Shown: positions 44,502-53,977, numbered from the stretch's first letter. The stretch is 64,000 nucleotides of DNA from Brucella pseudogrignonensis (GCF_002252525.1 NZ_NNRM01000001.1:1-64000); one strand, 5' to 3'. Notes: generated by a model not told the origin, from the letters alone. A program made the numbers and translations.

Positions 44502-45284
44502 ATGAAAACCAATACCTTTAAGGCAAGGTTGAAAGACAGACAGCAGATCGGTTTGTGGGTCAGTCTTGGCAATGCTGCCTCGGCGGAAATTCTTGCGCGC
44601 TCTGGGGCCGACTGGCTACTGATTGATATGGAACATTCTCCGAACGAAGTTTCGACAGTTCTCGAACAGCTACGTGCCGTCGCAGAAGACTGCGAAGTGA
44701 TTGTTCGTCCTCCGGAGGCCAGTCAGACCGTTACAAAGCGCCTTCTCGATATAGGCACCAAATCGATCATGTTTCCGATGATTGATACAGCAGAACAGGC
44801 AAGACAGGCCGTATCATGGACACGATATCCCCCGAAGGGAGTGCGTGGCATTTCCGGGGTTGTACGCGCGACAGGATATGGTCGTGACGCAGCTTCTTAT
44901 CTAGCTTCAGAGGAAGAACATATCTGTGTGATTGTCCAGGCCGAGACCCCGACAGCTCTCGCAAATCTTGAAGAAATCGCTGAAGTTGAAGGTGTCGATG
45001 CGATTTTCATAGGTCCCGGCGATCTTGCTGCCTCAATGGGTTTTACCGGCCAAGGTGCGAGCGTGCCTGAAGTTGCTGAAGCTATTCGTGACGCATTAAA
45101 TCGTATCAGCGCAAAGTCCTGCGGCGCGGGGGTACTGGGCTATGGTGCGACAGCTGCTACGAAATTCTTCGATCAGGGAGCTGATTTTGTAGCGGCAGGT
45201 GCTGATACCTGGCTGCTCGCACAACAAAGCTCGTCCCTTATCGAGCAGCTGCAAGCCGCACTCGAACGTCAGAAAACCAGCTGA
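44502..45284 (+). CDS. HpcH/HpaI-family aldolase
   Basis: 260 residues of the class II pyruvate-aldolase group. Signature parts are IGLWVSLGNAASAEILARSG, DWLLIDMEHSPNEV (base and metal region), PEASQTVTKRLLDIG, VIVQAETPTALANLEEI (metal Glu) and IFIGPGDLAASMG (metal Asp). Such enzymes split 2-keto-3-deoxy acids into pyruvate and an aldehyde. In this operon it would act on the product of the dehydratase, completing a non-phosphorylative Entner-Doudoroff-like route. Preceded by AGAGGAGACAACC, a good ribosome binding site. Confidence 0.92.
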   Translation: MKTNTFKARLKDRQQIGLWVSLGNAASAEILARSGADWLLIDMEHSPNEVSTVLEQLRAVAEDCEVIVRPPEASQTVTKRLLDIGTKSIMFPMIDTAEQARQAVSWTRYPPKGVRGISGVVRATGYGRDAASYLASEEEHICVIVQAETPTALANLEEIAEVEGVDAIFIGPGDLAASMGFTGQGASVPEVAEAIRDALNRISAKSCGAGVLGYGATAATKFFDQGADFVAAGADTWLLAQQSSSLIEQLQAALERQKTS

Positions 45285-45331
45285 AAGCGGACCGCTGCAG
45301 ACTTTCAACGCATTAAAGACGAGTGAAGACT

Positions 45332-46132
45332 ATGGAAAACCTGCTTATAAAGCCAAATAACAACACCAATATCCCGATCGACGTTACACCGGAAACTGCC
45401 GGATGGAAGTATATTGGCTTTCGCATTGAGCGTTTAAAGGGCGGCGGAGCGGCACAAGGCCGCGACGACACAAACGAACTGTGTCTGGTTGTTGTCCAGG
45501 GACAGGGCGAACTTTTCATCAATGAAGTTTCGAGAGGGAACTTCGGTGATCGCATGTCGCCTTTCGATGGATTGCCGCACGCAATCTATCTTCCGAAGGG
45601 CACGAAGTGGCGTGTTGAAGCAACGACAGAGCTGGAACTTGCCATATGCTCTGCCCCTTCAATCGCCGGGAATAAAGCTCTTCGTCAGTTTCGACCTGAA
45701 GATCTCATCACAGAAACTCGCGGTTGTGGTGCAAATACGCGGTATGTCACCAATATTCTGGCCGAAGGGGACGATGCCGCAGACACGCTCTTTGTCATTG
45801 AGCTGATTACGCCGGGTGGACACACGTCGAGCTATCCGCCGCATAAGCACGACATCGATGATTTCCCGACAGAAACACAATTGGAGGAAACTTACTACAG
45901 CCGCTTCAATCCGCCCCAAGGCTTTGCATTCCAGCGCGTATACACCGATGACAGAAGCCTGGATCAGGCACTGGTGCTGGAAGAAGGGACACTGACGCTT
46001 GTCCCTCGCGGTTATCATCCGGTCGCTGTCTGTCACGGTTATGATCTTTATCAGTTGTGCGTAATGGCTGGTCCGAAGAGAAACTGGCGTTTTCACAATG
46101 AAGCCGCACATCAATGGTTGTTGGCAAAATGA
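45332..46132 (+). CDS. iolB: 5-deoxy-glucuronate isomerase (IolB) homologue outside an inositol operon
   Basis: 266 residues, a normal IolB two-cupin protein. Metal ligands are recognisable in PPHKHDIDDFPTETQLEE and later in GYHPVAVCHGYDLYQLCVMA; YYSRFNPPQGFAFQRVYTDD is also characteristic. IolB isomerises 5-deoxy-glucuronate to 2-deoxy-5-keto-gluconate in myo-inositol breakdown. None of the other inositol genes (iolA, C, D, E, G) is present, so it may act on a different deoxy-uronate here. The start could be the GTG at 45323; the ATG at 45332 is chosen. It overlaps the next gene by four bases. Confidence 0.9.
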   Translation: MENLLIKPNNNTNIPIDVTPETAGWKYIGFRIERLKGGGAAQGRDDTNELCLVVVQGQGELFINEVSRGNFGDRMSPFDGLPHAIYLPKGTKWRVEATTELELAICSAPSIAGNKALRQFRPEDLITETRGCGANTRYVTNILAEGDDAADTLFVIELITPGGHTSSYPPHKHDIDDFPTETQLEETYYSRFNPPQGFAFQRVYTDDRSLDQALVLEEGTLTLVPRGYHPVAVCHGYDLYQLCVMAGPKRNWRFHNEAAHQWLLAK

Positions 46133-47160
46133 GCGCGTCAACTATTTCAGTTTTGTTGGAGCGTCCCGGCGTTATTGCGCTGCGCGAAAATCCTTTGACT
46201 GAACTTCAACCAGACGAAGTGCGGATCAGGACGGGTTTCGGCGGTATTTGTGGATCAGATCTCCATTACTACAGTCATGGAGGGTTCGGATCTGTGAAAA
46301 TGACAGGACCGATGACCTTAGGGCATGAAGTCGTCGGGACGATCGATCGGGTGGGGCAAGGCGTATCGGGTCTGGCGATAGGAGATGCGGTTTGTATCAA
46401 TCCATCTCAACCATGCGGTGAATGCAGATATTGTCGGGAGAAAAAGACGAGATTTTGTGAGAACATGCGCTTTATGGGAAGTGCCATGCGAAATCCGCCT
46501 GAACCGGGTGCTTTCTCACAATACATCCATTGTCGCGCTGAAAGAGCCTTTAAGCTGGGCAATAAAGTACCGATACACCTCGGTGCCTTGGCCGAGCCGC
46601 TAGCGGTAGCGTTACACGCTGTAAAGCAAATCCCGGACATCGCTGGGAAACGGGTTCTTATTGTCGGGTTTGGGCCTGTTGGAGCGCTATGTCTGCTGGC
46701 TGCGCGACACGCCGGAGCAGGCACCATTGACGTCGCAGATGTTGCAAGCCTTGCTTTGGCGATGGGGGAACGTCTGAAAGCGGATGTTGTTTTCGACCTG
46801 CGTGGAAATGCAGTGATCGCTGGCGACTATGATGCTGTGATTGAGTGCTCCGGTAATGAAGGCGGCTTGAACCTGGCGCTTGAAAAGGCTGCCCGCAACG
46901 CGACGATTGTGCAGGTGGGTCTGTTTCCGGCCAATCCGTCCAGTGCTTGCAATCTGCTGACCGTTAAAGAGCTCCGGCTGGTTGGGGCGTTCCGCTTTGA
47001 TGATGAGTTCGAAAACGCTGTCGAATTGATTGGAAGCCGTGCGGTCGATGTTGATCCGCTCGTCACGTCTAAATTTGGCTTAAAAAATGCGGGGCAGGCC
47101 TTCGAAGCTGCCTCGGATAAGAACACCTCATACAAAGTACTGATCGATTTCTCCGGTTAA
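46129..47160 (+). CDS. Zinc-dependent dehydrogenase, L-idonate 5-dehydrogenase-like
   Basis: 343 residues from MSAST, overlapping the iolB stop as ATGA. Catalytic zinc ligands are Cys in GGICGSDLHYYSHGG, His-Glu in LGHEVVG; structural cysteines are in CGECRYCREKKTRFC. The coenzyme fold has VLIVGFGPVGALCLLAARH. The sequence resembles IdnD-type idonate dehydrogenases and sorbitol dehydrogenases. It would oxidise a secondary hydroxyl of a sugar acid or polyol. Its place after iolB suggests that the pathway handles a keto acid formed at C5, but this is an inference. Confidence 0.9.
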   Translation: MSASTISVLLERPGVIALRENPLTELQPDEVRIRTGFGGICGSDLHYYSHGGFGSVKMTGPMTLGHEVVGTIDRVGQGVSGLAIGDAVCINPSQPCGECRYCREKKTRFCENMRFMGSAMRNPPEPGAFSQYIHCRAERAFKLGNKVPIHLGALAEPLAVALHAVKQIPDIAGKRVLIVGFGPVGALCLLAARHAGAGTIDVADVASLALAMGERLKADVVFDLRGNAVIAGDYDAVIECSGNEGGLNLALEKAARNATIVQVGLFPANPSSACNLLTVKELRLVGAFRFDDEFENAVELIGSRAVDVDPLVTSKFGLKNAGQAFEAASDKNTSYKVLIDFSG

Positions 47161-47211
47161 GCCTGAGGCTGGCTGGATTATCTAAAAAACCTGATTTTGG
47201 GAGGAACGGGC

Positions 47212-48552
47212 ATGGTGAGTGTTACGAATGAAAGCCGTGATGCCGCAGATCGGCAAGAACGGAGTGCTGTCTACGGAAAAGGAACAGCTTCAAGTGTCAT
47301 CGGAACTGCGCTTGAATATTATGACTTCGCAATATACGGGCTCGCTGCAGCGACCGTATTCAATCAGTTGTTCTTCCCGGGATCCGACCCTGCGGTGGGA
47401 CTCATTGCAAGCCTCGCCACCTATGCCGTTGGCTTTGCCGCACGTCCCATCGGAGGCCTGATCCTCGGAGGCCTGGGCGATAAAATCGGACGCAAATATA
47501 TACTCTACATCACAATTCTGCTGATGGGCATTTCTACATTCTGTATCGGTCTGCTACCAACCTATGCCCATATTGGAATCTGGGCTCCGTTGCTGCTCGT
47601 TCTGCTTCGCGTCCTTCAGGGTTTCGGGGCGGGCGCTGAGCTTGCAAGCGCATCAACCCTTCTGGTCGAAAGCGCGCCACGAAATCAACGAGGTTTTGTT
47701 GGGTCGTTTTTGAGTATAGGCTCGAACACCGGCACCCTGATTGCTTCGACCGTCTGGCTCGCGGTGAGCATGCTACCGTCAGAACAGCTTCTAACATGGG
47801 GATGGCGGCTACCATTCTTAGCATCTCTGTTTGTTGCAATGTGGGGGCTTTACATTCGTCGAGGCGTCAAAGAAAGCCCAGCCTTCTCTACGGTTGCGGA
47901 ACGGCAGTCGAAAGCGACACTTAAAGAAATATACCGCGGCGTATTCGGCCCCGGGCGAGGTGCCTTCGTGAGATGCCTGGGTCTACGCATCGGTGAAGTT
48001 GGTCCTTCGATGATCTTTCAGGTCTTTCTGATCGGTTACATCGCAAATCTTCCAAACGCGTCTAAAACGACAGGAACGCTCGGACTCGTTCTCGCCTCTG
48101 TCTTTTGTTACTTCACCATTCCGGTTGTTGGCAAACTCTGTGACCGGTTCGGGCGGCGCCTTGTGCATATGAGTCTGACAGGCCTTCTTATTCTGTTTGC
48201 CGTTCCTGCATTTGCAATGGTCTCAACCGGTAATCCGATCCTGATAACCCTTTCCTTTATGCTCGGGTTCGGCGTTTCGATCATGGGCATGTATGTCATC
48301 GAGTCACCATGGATGGCTGAGATGTTTGGTTCTCGTTATCGTCTTGCAGGTGTTACGGCGTCTAAAGAAATTGGAAGCCTGATAGGTGGAGCCTTTGCGC
48401 CGTTTATCTGCGCAGCTCTGGTTGCGAGATACGGCAGTTGGTGGCCGGTCGCGATTTACGTCATTTTGCTGGCAGCAATCTCCCTTATCAGTGCGTTTCT
48501 TTCCCCTGAAACCAAGGAACGCGACCTGATCCTGGACCATGATGCTGTCTGA
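47212..48552 (+). CDS. MFS transporter of the metabolite:H+ symporter type
   Basis: 446 residues with about twelve membrane helices. The MHS-type opening is seen in VIGTALEYYDFAIYGLAAAT, and the loop motif in GGLGDKIGRKYILYITI; RVLQGFGAGAELASAS is helix 4-5. Relatives carry shikimate, citrate, proline/betaine or 2-oxoglutarate. It should import the acid handled by the operon. The ATG at 47212 follows GGGAGGAACGGGC; the frame is open five codons further. A perfect hairpin follows the stop codon. Confidence 0.92.
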   Translation: MVSVTNESRDAADRQERSAVYGKGTASSVIGTALEYYDFAIYGLAAATVFNQLFFPGSDPAVGLIASLATYAVGFAARPIGGLILGGLGDKIGRKYILYITILLMGISTFCIGLLPTYAHIGIWAPLLLVLLRVLQGFGAGAELASASTLLVESAPRNQRGFVGSFLSIGSNTGTLIASTVWLAVSMLPSEQLLTWGWRLPFLASLFVAMWGLYIRRGVKESPAFSTVAERQSKATLKEIYRGVFGPGRGAFVRCLGLRIGEVGPSMIFQVFLIGYIANLPNASKTTGTLGLVLASVFCYFTIPVVGKLCDRFGRRLVHMSLTGLLILFAVPAFAMVSTGNPILITLSFMLGFGVSIMGMYVIESPWMAEMFGSRYRLAGVTASKEIGSLIGGAFAPFICAALVARYGSWWPVAIYVILLAAISLISAFLSPETKERDLILDHDAV

Positions 48553-48575
48553 TCAAAGTTAATGAGGTGACGTAC

Positions 48576-48600
48576 CCGGATGGACATAATGTCCATCCGG
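48576..48600 (+). other. Perfect 25-base hairpin between the transporter and the SDR gene
   Basis: CCGGATGGACA (48576-48586) and TGTCCATCCGG (48590-48600) pair perfectly over a 3-base loop. No T-run follows. It may protect the 3' end of the upstream message, limit read-through, or bind a regulator as DNA. Confidence 0.6.
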
Positions 48601-48618
48601 TAACCAACGGAGACTGCC

Positions 48619-49309
48619 ATGAGAACAGTTATTGTCACAGGAGGAGGCACCGGAATTGGGCTGGCAACCTCAACAATTCTTCTGAAAGACGGATATAAAG
48701 TAATTGCGGCCGGCCTTGATCGGGAGTCTGAGCTGCCTCCTGGGCTAGATTTCGTGGAATTGGATGTTTCATGTTCCAGCGCCGTCAATGATCTCGTCGA
48801 GAGCACTTCCTCGCTTCACGGGATTGTGACCTGTGCTGGTATTCAGCGTCATGATCGGGAGTGGACAGCAGAAGATTTTGCAGCCGTTATTGATGTAAAT
48901 CTTCTATCCGTCTTCAATATTTGCACAATGGCGTTGCCAAAACTTGAACAGACGGGCGGATCAATTGTCAATATTGCTTCCATGTGGAGCATTTTTGGAA
49001 CGCCCGGTTCACCCGCATATGGCGCGAGCAAGGGAGGTATTGTCTCTTTAACGCGTTCTCTCGCAGTCGCGGGCGGGAAAAGAGGGGGTGCGTGCGAATG
49101 CCGTGGCTCCTGGTTGGATCGATACGCGCATGGCATCGCGTGCCAAAAATGATCCGGCACGCGCGCCGAAAATAATTGATCGGATTCCGCTCAACCGCTG
49201 GGCAGCACCGGAAGAGGTCGGGAAAGTTATAGCATTTCTGATTTCGAATTCAGCTTCCTATGTGAACGGGACCGTCATTCCAGTCGATGGAGGCTATTCT
49301 ATTGCGTAG
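48619..49309 (+). pseudogene. Short-chain dehydrogenase with a +1 frameshift
   Basis: The first 155 codons are a normal SDR: VTGGGTGIGLATSTILLK, VTCAGIQRH, Ser in IVNIASMWS and Tyr-Lys in AYGASKGGIVSLTRSLAV. At 49084-49093 a run of five G's (AAAAGAGGGGGTGCG) shifts the frame; the family sequence resumes as GVRANAVAPGWIDTRMASRA and NGTVIPVDGGYSIA up to 49309. A run of four G's would restore a protein of about 230 residues. Being a homopolymer, this could be a true mutation, phase variation or a sequencing error. If intact, it would be the last enzyme of the operon and a second SDR related to the one at 43.7 kb. Confidence 0.8.
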
Positions 49310-49592
49310 CCCGGCTACGATCGGGTTCTTTAGGCATATGAGTATTCCCAGATTATCGGCAGATAACGCCGTCCTCAAGTATTTCATTGGACCAACGGCA
49401 ACTTTTTTGGAGAAGTTTCCTTAAGTCCATTAAGTAATCAGCGCTGTTGTGTCAGAGCTCAATTTCTGCAGTTCATTTTCACGGCATTTTGAGACGTGGC
49501 GCAGCACCTTTTGATTGCAACTGTTATTCTTGACTTTGAATCTATGATGAGGAACTCGCTTAGTAGTTTAGCGAGGCCGTAGGAAAGGTGCC

Positions 49593-49973
49593 TCACTTTG
49601 CGACTGAAGCTGTAATCTCAATCTCGACTTTTGCGCCACTTGCAGGAATTTGGCAAATGAGAAATGTACTGGTTGGCCGAATGTCTTTGAACACCTCTCC
49701 AAGCACGGGCGTCACAGCATCGGCGGCTTCGAGATCGGTGACGTAAACTCGGCTAGCAACGGCATGAGCGAGGCTCGCACCAGCTTTCTTGAGAACATCG
49801 TTAATATCGGCGAGAGCATTGCGTGCCTGTTGCGCTGCATCGGAAGGAAACATGCCCGTTGATTTATCGCGGCCAGTGGTGCCGGAAACATAGATCGTGC
49901 TTCCATCGATAACCGCTTTGGCGTATCCGGCGATTGCTTCCGAAGGGGCACCGGAAAAAATTCTCTGAGCCAT
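49593..49973 (-). CDS. RidA-family enamine/imine deaminase
   Basis: 126 residues from MAQRIFSGAP, preceded by AAGGAGACGCT; the frame is open 17 codons further. The YjgF/RidA pattern is clear: SEAIAGYAKAVIDGSTIYVS, QARNALADINDVLKKAGAS and ASRVYVTD. The usual Arg of the substrate pocket is the one in VASRVYVTD. RidA proteins hydrolyse reactive enamines and imines made by amino acid oxidases and PLP enzymes. It is the last gene of the minus-strand set whose next member is an amine or amino acid oxidase, a fitting partner. Confidence 0.9.
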   Translation of the reverse strand: MAQRIFSGAPSEAIAGYAKAVIDGSTIYVSGTTGRDKSTGMFPSDAAQQARNALADINDVLKKAGASLAHAVASRVYVTDLEAADAVTPVLGEVFKDIRPTSTFLICQIPASGAKVEIEITASVAK

Positions 49974-50047
49974 TTTAGCGTCTCCTTGTCGTTGATAATT
50001 CATTGTGTTGTGTGGGTTTTGCACTGTTTAGGACCCAGCGATTATTG

Positions 50048-51319
50048 TTAGAACCGGCCTGGCGATAGGCCTGATATATCCACTGAAGACGAGTACCCTC
50101 CCGCGAGCTCTGCCATGACTTTTCCAGCCATTGGCCCTAGCCCGAAGCCGTGTCCACTAAAGCCCGTCGCCACGAGAAGTCCATCGACGCCATTCACATG
50201 GCCCATAACAGGGATTACATCAGGAAGTGTGTCGATGATGCCGGCCCAGACCGCTTCAATTTCGAGATCAGCGATCACCGGTAGGAAGCGCCGTATCTCA
50301 TCTTGAGCTTGCCGGACGCGATAAAATGCGGGTTCAATCGCCTCGCTCGTCGGTGCAATGTCAGCAATCGGTGCAATTCGTCGCGAGGGCGCAAACTTTT
50401 GCAGGGGACCTAGATAATTGATGCGGGCCGCGCCAGGATTGCTTTTACGTGTTTCTTTGTATTGACGCATGGTGCGCCAGGAATCGAGACGTACGTCATA
50501 TTCGCCGCCCGCCACTGAAAATACGAACGCTCCACGTGCATCCTGACGAATGCCGGTTAGTGGCAGAGAAATGCATGGATTGACGGTGAGATTTGCGGCC
50601 GGGATCGTTCGTGCCACGGTTGCGCGTATTCTTTCTTGCGGGAGATTGTACCCAACCGCGCGCAACAGCTTTGAGCTTTCGGTGCCCGCAGCGCACAGCA
50701 CCTGATCTGAGCGATAGAGCTTGCGGCCAATCCAGACCCCGTGAACATGACCAGCCTGAATATCCACTCGTGTCACACGCTCGCCAAGGATCACGGAAAC
50801 ACCGGCTTCAATCGCCGCTTCAAACATGGCCCGCGTTGTTCGGCTCGGTTCGGCACGCCCGTCTGATGCGGTAAACATGGCCCCGTGCACTTTAGCATTG
50901 TCTGCGATAAGCGGAAGCTTTTCGCGAATTTCAGAAGCAGTCAACAGAACAGTGTCCATCCCGAACTGCCTGGCTTTGAATTGCCATTCCGCCTGGTATG
51001 CAACATCGCTGTCGTTGGTGGCAAGGACTACGTTGCCGCCACGTAGCCATCCGATTTTACGGCCCAGATCCTGTTCCAGCCCGTCCCATAGGTTGAGTGA
51101 AGCTATGGCCAGTGGTAGTTCGCGAAAATCGCGGCCTTGCTGACGCACAAAGCCGAGATTTCGACCCGACTGTCTTGATCCTGGTGTATCACGCTCGACG
51201 ATCAGCACACGCAATCCTGATCGCGCGGCATAGAGAGCTGTTGAACATCCGACTATACCGCCACCAATGATGATGAGATCCCATTTGCCCGAAGAATGAG
51301 CCTTGTGCGAAACGATCAT
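50048..51319 (-). CDS. FAD-dependent oxidoreductase, D-amino acid oxidase (DAO) family
   Basis: 423 residues. The FAD motif is LIIIGGGIVGCSTALYAARS, with the acidic residue in LIVERDTPGS. The substrate region includes SGRNLGFVRQQGRDFRELPL, and the C-terminal GFSGHGFGLGPMAGKVMAEL is the second FAD contact of the DAO fold. Relatives oxidise glycine, sarcosine, D-amino acids or N-alkylated amino acids, giving an imine and H2O2 or passing electrons to the chain. The amino acid ABC transporter directly upstream and RidA downstream suggest that an amino acid or N-substituted amino acid is the substrate. Confidence 0.9.
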   Translation of the reverse strand: MIVSHKAHSSGKWDLIIIGGGIVGCSTALYAARSGLRVLIVERDTPGSRQSGRNLGFVRQQGRDFRELPLAIASLNLWDGLEQDLGRKIGWLRGGNVVLATNDSDVAYQAEWQFKARQFGMDTVLLTASEIREKLPLIADNAKVHGAMFTASDGRAEPSRTTRAMFEAAIEAGVSVILGERVTRVDIQAGHVHGVWIGRKLYRSDQVLCAAGTESSKLLRAVGYNLPQERIRATVARTIPAANLTVNPCISLPLTGIRQDARGAFVFSVAGGEYDVRLDSWRTMRQYKETRKSNPGAARINYLGPLQKFAPSRRIAPIADIAPTSEAIEPAFYRVRQAQDEIRRFLPVIADLEIEAVWAGIIDTLPDVIPVMGHVNGVDGLLVATGFSGHGFGLGPMAGKVMAELAGGYSSSVDISGLSPGRF

Positions 51320-52084
51320 CTAGTGAACCTTGGACAGGAAGGAGCGCGTTCGCTCAAATGCTGGATTATCCAGTATTTCCGATGGAGCGCCACATTCGAC
51401 AATTTGGCCCGCCTGCATGAATGCAATTCGGTTGCAAACATCTCGCGCAAACGACATTTCGTGCGTCACCACCATCATTGTCAGACCATCAGCTGCCAGC
51501 GAACGCATCACGTCCAGCACTTCGCCCACCAGTTCTGGATCAAGCGCACTGGTTGGCTCATCAAAAAGCAGAACCTTGGGTTTCATCGCTAAGGCGCGTG
51601 CAATGGCAACGCGCTGCTGCTGACCGCCAGATAACATGCGGGGATAATGGTTTAATTTATCGGCCAATCCGACGCGCGCCAACAGTTCGCAGGCCTTTTT
51701 CTCGGCCTCGTGTTTTGGGATTCCCAGCACGTGGACGGGCGCTTCGATAACGTTTTCGAGTGCTGTTTTGTGGCCAAAGAGGTTGAAGTTCTGAAATACC
51801 ATGCCGATCCGGGCACGTTGGCGTGCAATCAGCTTTTCTGGTAGTTCGTGCGCAAAATTGCCTTCGCGGCGGTAGCCGATTAACTCGCCGTCCACCGTGA
51901 TACTGCCTTGCTCAATTCGCTCCAGATGATTCACGCAACGCAGCAGCGTTGACTTTCCTGATCCCGATGGGCCGATCAGACTGATCACCTCACCAGCGGC
52001 CACTTCAAGGTTGATGTTACTAAGCACAGTCATGCTGCCGTAATTTTTCGATACCCGGTCAAATACAATCATCGGATCAGACAT
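51320..52084 (-). CDS. Amino acid ABC transporter ATP-binding protein
   Basis: 254 residues from MSDPMIVFDR, starting one base after the stop codon of the permease gene; a longer frame inside that gene is ignored. Walker A is GPSGSGKST, the signature LSGGQQQRVAIARAL, Walker B VLLFDEPTSALDP, and the H-loop MMVVTHEMSFARDV. It is of the GlnQ/HisP group for polar amino acids. It powers the permease in the cytoplasmic membrane. The stop codon lies next to the start of the oxidase gene with no gap, which ties transport and oxidation together. Confidence 0.95.
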   Translation of the reverse strand: MSDPMIVFDRVSKNYGSMTVLSNINLEVAAGEVISLIGPSGSGKSTLLRCVNHLERIEQGSITVDGELIGYRREGNFAHELPEKLIARQRARIGMVFQNFNLFGHKTALENVIEAPVHVLGIPKHEAEKKACELLARVGLADKLNHYPRMLSGGQQQRVAIARALAMKPKVLLFDEPTSALDPELVGEVLDVMRSLAADGLTMMVVTHEMSFARDVCNRIAFMQAGQIVECGAPSEILDNPAFERTRSFLSKVH

Positions 52085-52085
52085 A

Positions 52086-53009
52086 TTATCGCGCTTTCTG
52101 ACGAAACAGACGACGGGTTGGGCGGGGTGGGGAGTTATGGGTCTGCTGATTGGAGCGACCAAAATGCCGCTCAATGCGAACCTGCGCAGCACTGAGGATT
52201 GTCGTTGCCGCCAGATACCAAATACACGCCACGATCAACAAAGGAATGGTCTGAAAATTTCGTGAATAGATGGTTTGTGCTGAATAGAGCAGGTCAGCCA
52301 ACGATATCACACTCACCAGAGAGGATGTTTTCAACATTCCAATCGTTTGATTGCCGGTCGGCGGGATGATGACCGGCATCGCCTGCGGCAGTATAATGCG
52401 CCACAAAGCCTTGCCGTTGGTCATGCCAAGTGATTTTGCCGCCTGTTTTTGACCGGGCTCCACCGACATCAGGCCGCTCCGAATGATTTCGGACATGTAT
52501 GCACCTTCGTTCAGGCCCAGACCAAGGACGGCGGCCGTGATCGGTGATATCAACGAATTGGTGGGAACAGAAATCCACCAGGATGTGAAAGGCACTCCGA
52601 TCGACATTTCGGGAAAGAGCGCGCCGAGGTTGTACCAGAATATTAATTGAACCAGGACGGGGGTCCCACGAAAAAACCAGATATAGGCATTGGCTACGTT
52701 CGAAATAACGATATTGTTGGACATTGCCATAATGGCCATAATCGTTCCCAGCACAACTCCAATGGCCATGGTGACTACTGTCAACCATAAAGTGAGATAC
52801 AACCCCCACAGGATGCGGCTGTCGAAAAGATATTCTCCAACTACATTCCATCCGAAATTAGGATTAGCCGCAATCATCTGGACGCAATAAAGTATGAGGA
52901 TGACAAGCAGCGTTGCAGCAATCCGCGTCTTCCAGGCGCTGGCCGGGACATAGGTCAACATGGGCTGGTCAGGTGAAGGCGAGGGGGCGAAAGTTGAATC
53001 ATCCGACAT
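52086..53009 (-). CDS. Amino acid ABC transporter permease (HisM/GlnP family)
   Basis: 307 residues. After a hydrophilic N-terminus of about 30 residues come several membrane helices; the loop that binds the ATPase is AAKSLGMTNGKALWRIILPQ. TLWLTVVTMAIGVVLGT and WFFRGTPVLVQLIFWYNLG are typical of the polar amino acid group. A single permease suggests a homodimer. It lies between the ATPase and the binding protein genes in one operon. Confidence 0.94.
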   Translation of the reverse strand: MSDDSTFAPSPSPDQPMLTYVPASAWKTRIAATLLVILILYCVQMIAANPNFGWNVVGEYLFDSRILWGLYLTLWLTVVTMAIGVVLGTIMAIMAMSNNIVISNVANAYIWFFRGTPVLVQLIFWYNLGALFPEMSIGVPFTSWWISVPTNSLISPITAAVLGLGLNEGAYMSEIIRSGLMSVEPGQKQAAKSLGMTNGKALWRIILPQAMPVIIPPTGNQTIGMLKTSSLVSVISLADLLYSAQTIYSRNFQTIPLLIVACIWYLAATTILSAAQVRIERHFGRSNQQTHNSPPRPTRRLFRQKAR

Positions 53010-53086
53010 AGTGGCTGTCTCTCAATCGTATTCGCATTGATACGGCCGATGAACCTCATCGTGAGTTATATCACCGGCCGAGATTG

Positions 53087-53977
53087 CTATTTTGAAGTTG
53101 GGATCGTTGCCAGATTTATACCCGGCTCGTGTTCCATCGCCATCGGCGAGACAGTCCAATTCGCATAAATTTTGTCGTAGTCACCGCTGGCCTTGACTTC
53201 CTTGAGAGCTGCAAGCAGTGCTTCGCCGAGATCTGCTTCATTCTTACGAAATGCAATGCCACTTGGCATTCTTGGCAAAATGCCCATGGGAACGACTTTG
53301 ACCGGATGCGGTGCGGACTTCTGAATTTCTCCAGCAAGTGCCGCAGATGTCAAAACGAAATCACTGCGTCCTGAATAAACGGACAGCAATGTCGCTTCGG
53401 ATGTGCCGAATTCTGAAACGGTAGGCTTTTCCTTGCCTGCAGCAACGCACGCTTCGCCGATTTCATGTGTGATCATGTCGACCCATTCAGTGCCGCTTTG
53501 TGCGGAACCTTTAAGCCCGCAAAGGCCGAGATGGTCGTTGATGTCAGCGCCTTTTTGCTCAAGGACGTAAGCTGATGATGTCGTGTAGCCGTAGTCAACG
53601 AAACTCACGACTTTCTGGCGTTCAGCGTTGTCGGTGATGCCTTCCATCGCAATATCCCAACGTCCCGACTGAACGCCGGGGATCAGGGAATCGAACGAAA
53701 CCGATGTAACATCGACTTTAACGTTGAGACGAGCCGCGATGGCGTTCCAAAGATCAACCTCAAAACCGACCATTTCTCCAGCGTCATTGAGAGACTGAAA
53801 GGGCGGATATTTCGCATCGGTAACCAGTTTGATGACACCGGCATCGCGATATTTCTGTGGCAGGGTGTCAGCTGCGGTTTGCGCACTGACACCGCCTGTG
53901 ATCATGAGAAGGCCGACTGCGGCCCCGATGGTAAGCGCCATTGCATTTTTGGAGCGCTTTGATTTTACAACACTCAT
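53087..53977 (-). CDS. Extracellular solute-binding protein family 3 (amino acid ABC transporter)
   Basis: 296 residues from MSVVKSKRSK, preceded by GGGGAAATAAAA; the frame is open 16 codons further. Signal peptide to about residue 36 (ending GGVSAQ). The family-3 fold is seen in GVIKLVTDAKYPPFQSLND, EMVGFEVDLWNAIAARLNV, SLIPGVQSGRWDIAMEGITD and the two Cys in LGLCGLKGSAQ and GEACVAAG, which probably form a disulphide. It captures the amino-acid-like substrate in the periplasm for the permease. The ligand cannot be told from sequence. Confidence 0.94.
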   Translation of the reverse strand: MSVVKSKRSKNAMALTIGAAVGLLMITGGVSAQTAADTLPQKYRDAGVIKLVTDAKYPPFQSLNDAGEMVGFEVDLWNAIAARLNVKVDVTSVSFDSLIPGVQSGRWDIAMEGITDNAERQKVVSFVDYGYTTSSAYVLEQKGADINDHLGLCGLKGSAQSGTEWVDMITHEIGEACVAAGKEKPTVSEFGTSEATLLSVYSGRSDFVLTSAALAGEIQKSAPHPVKVVPMGILPRMPSGIAFRKNEADLGEALLAALKEVKASGDYDKIYANWTVSPMAMEHEPGINLATIPTSK

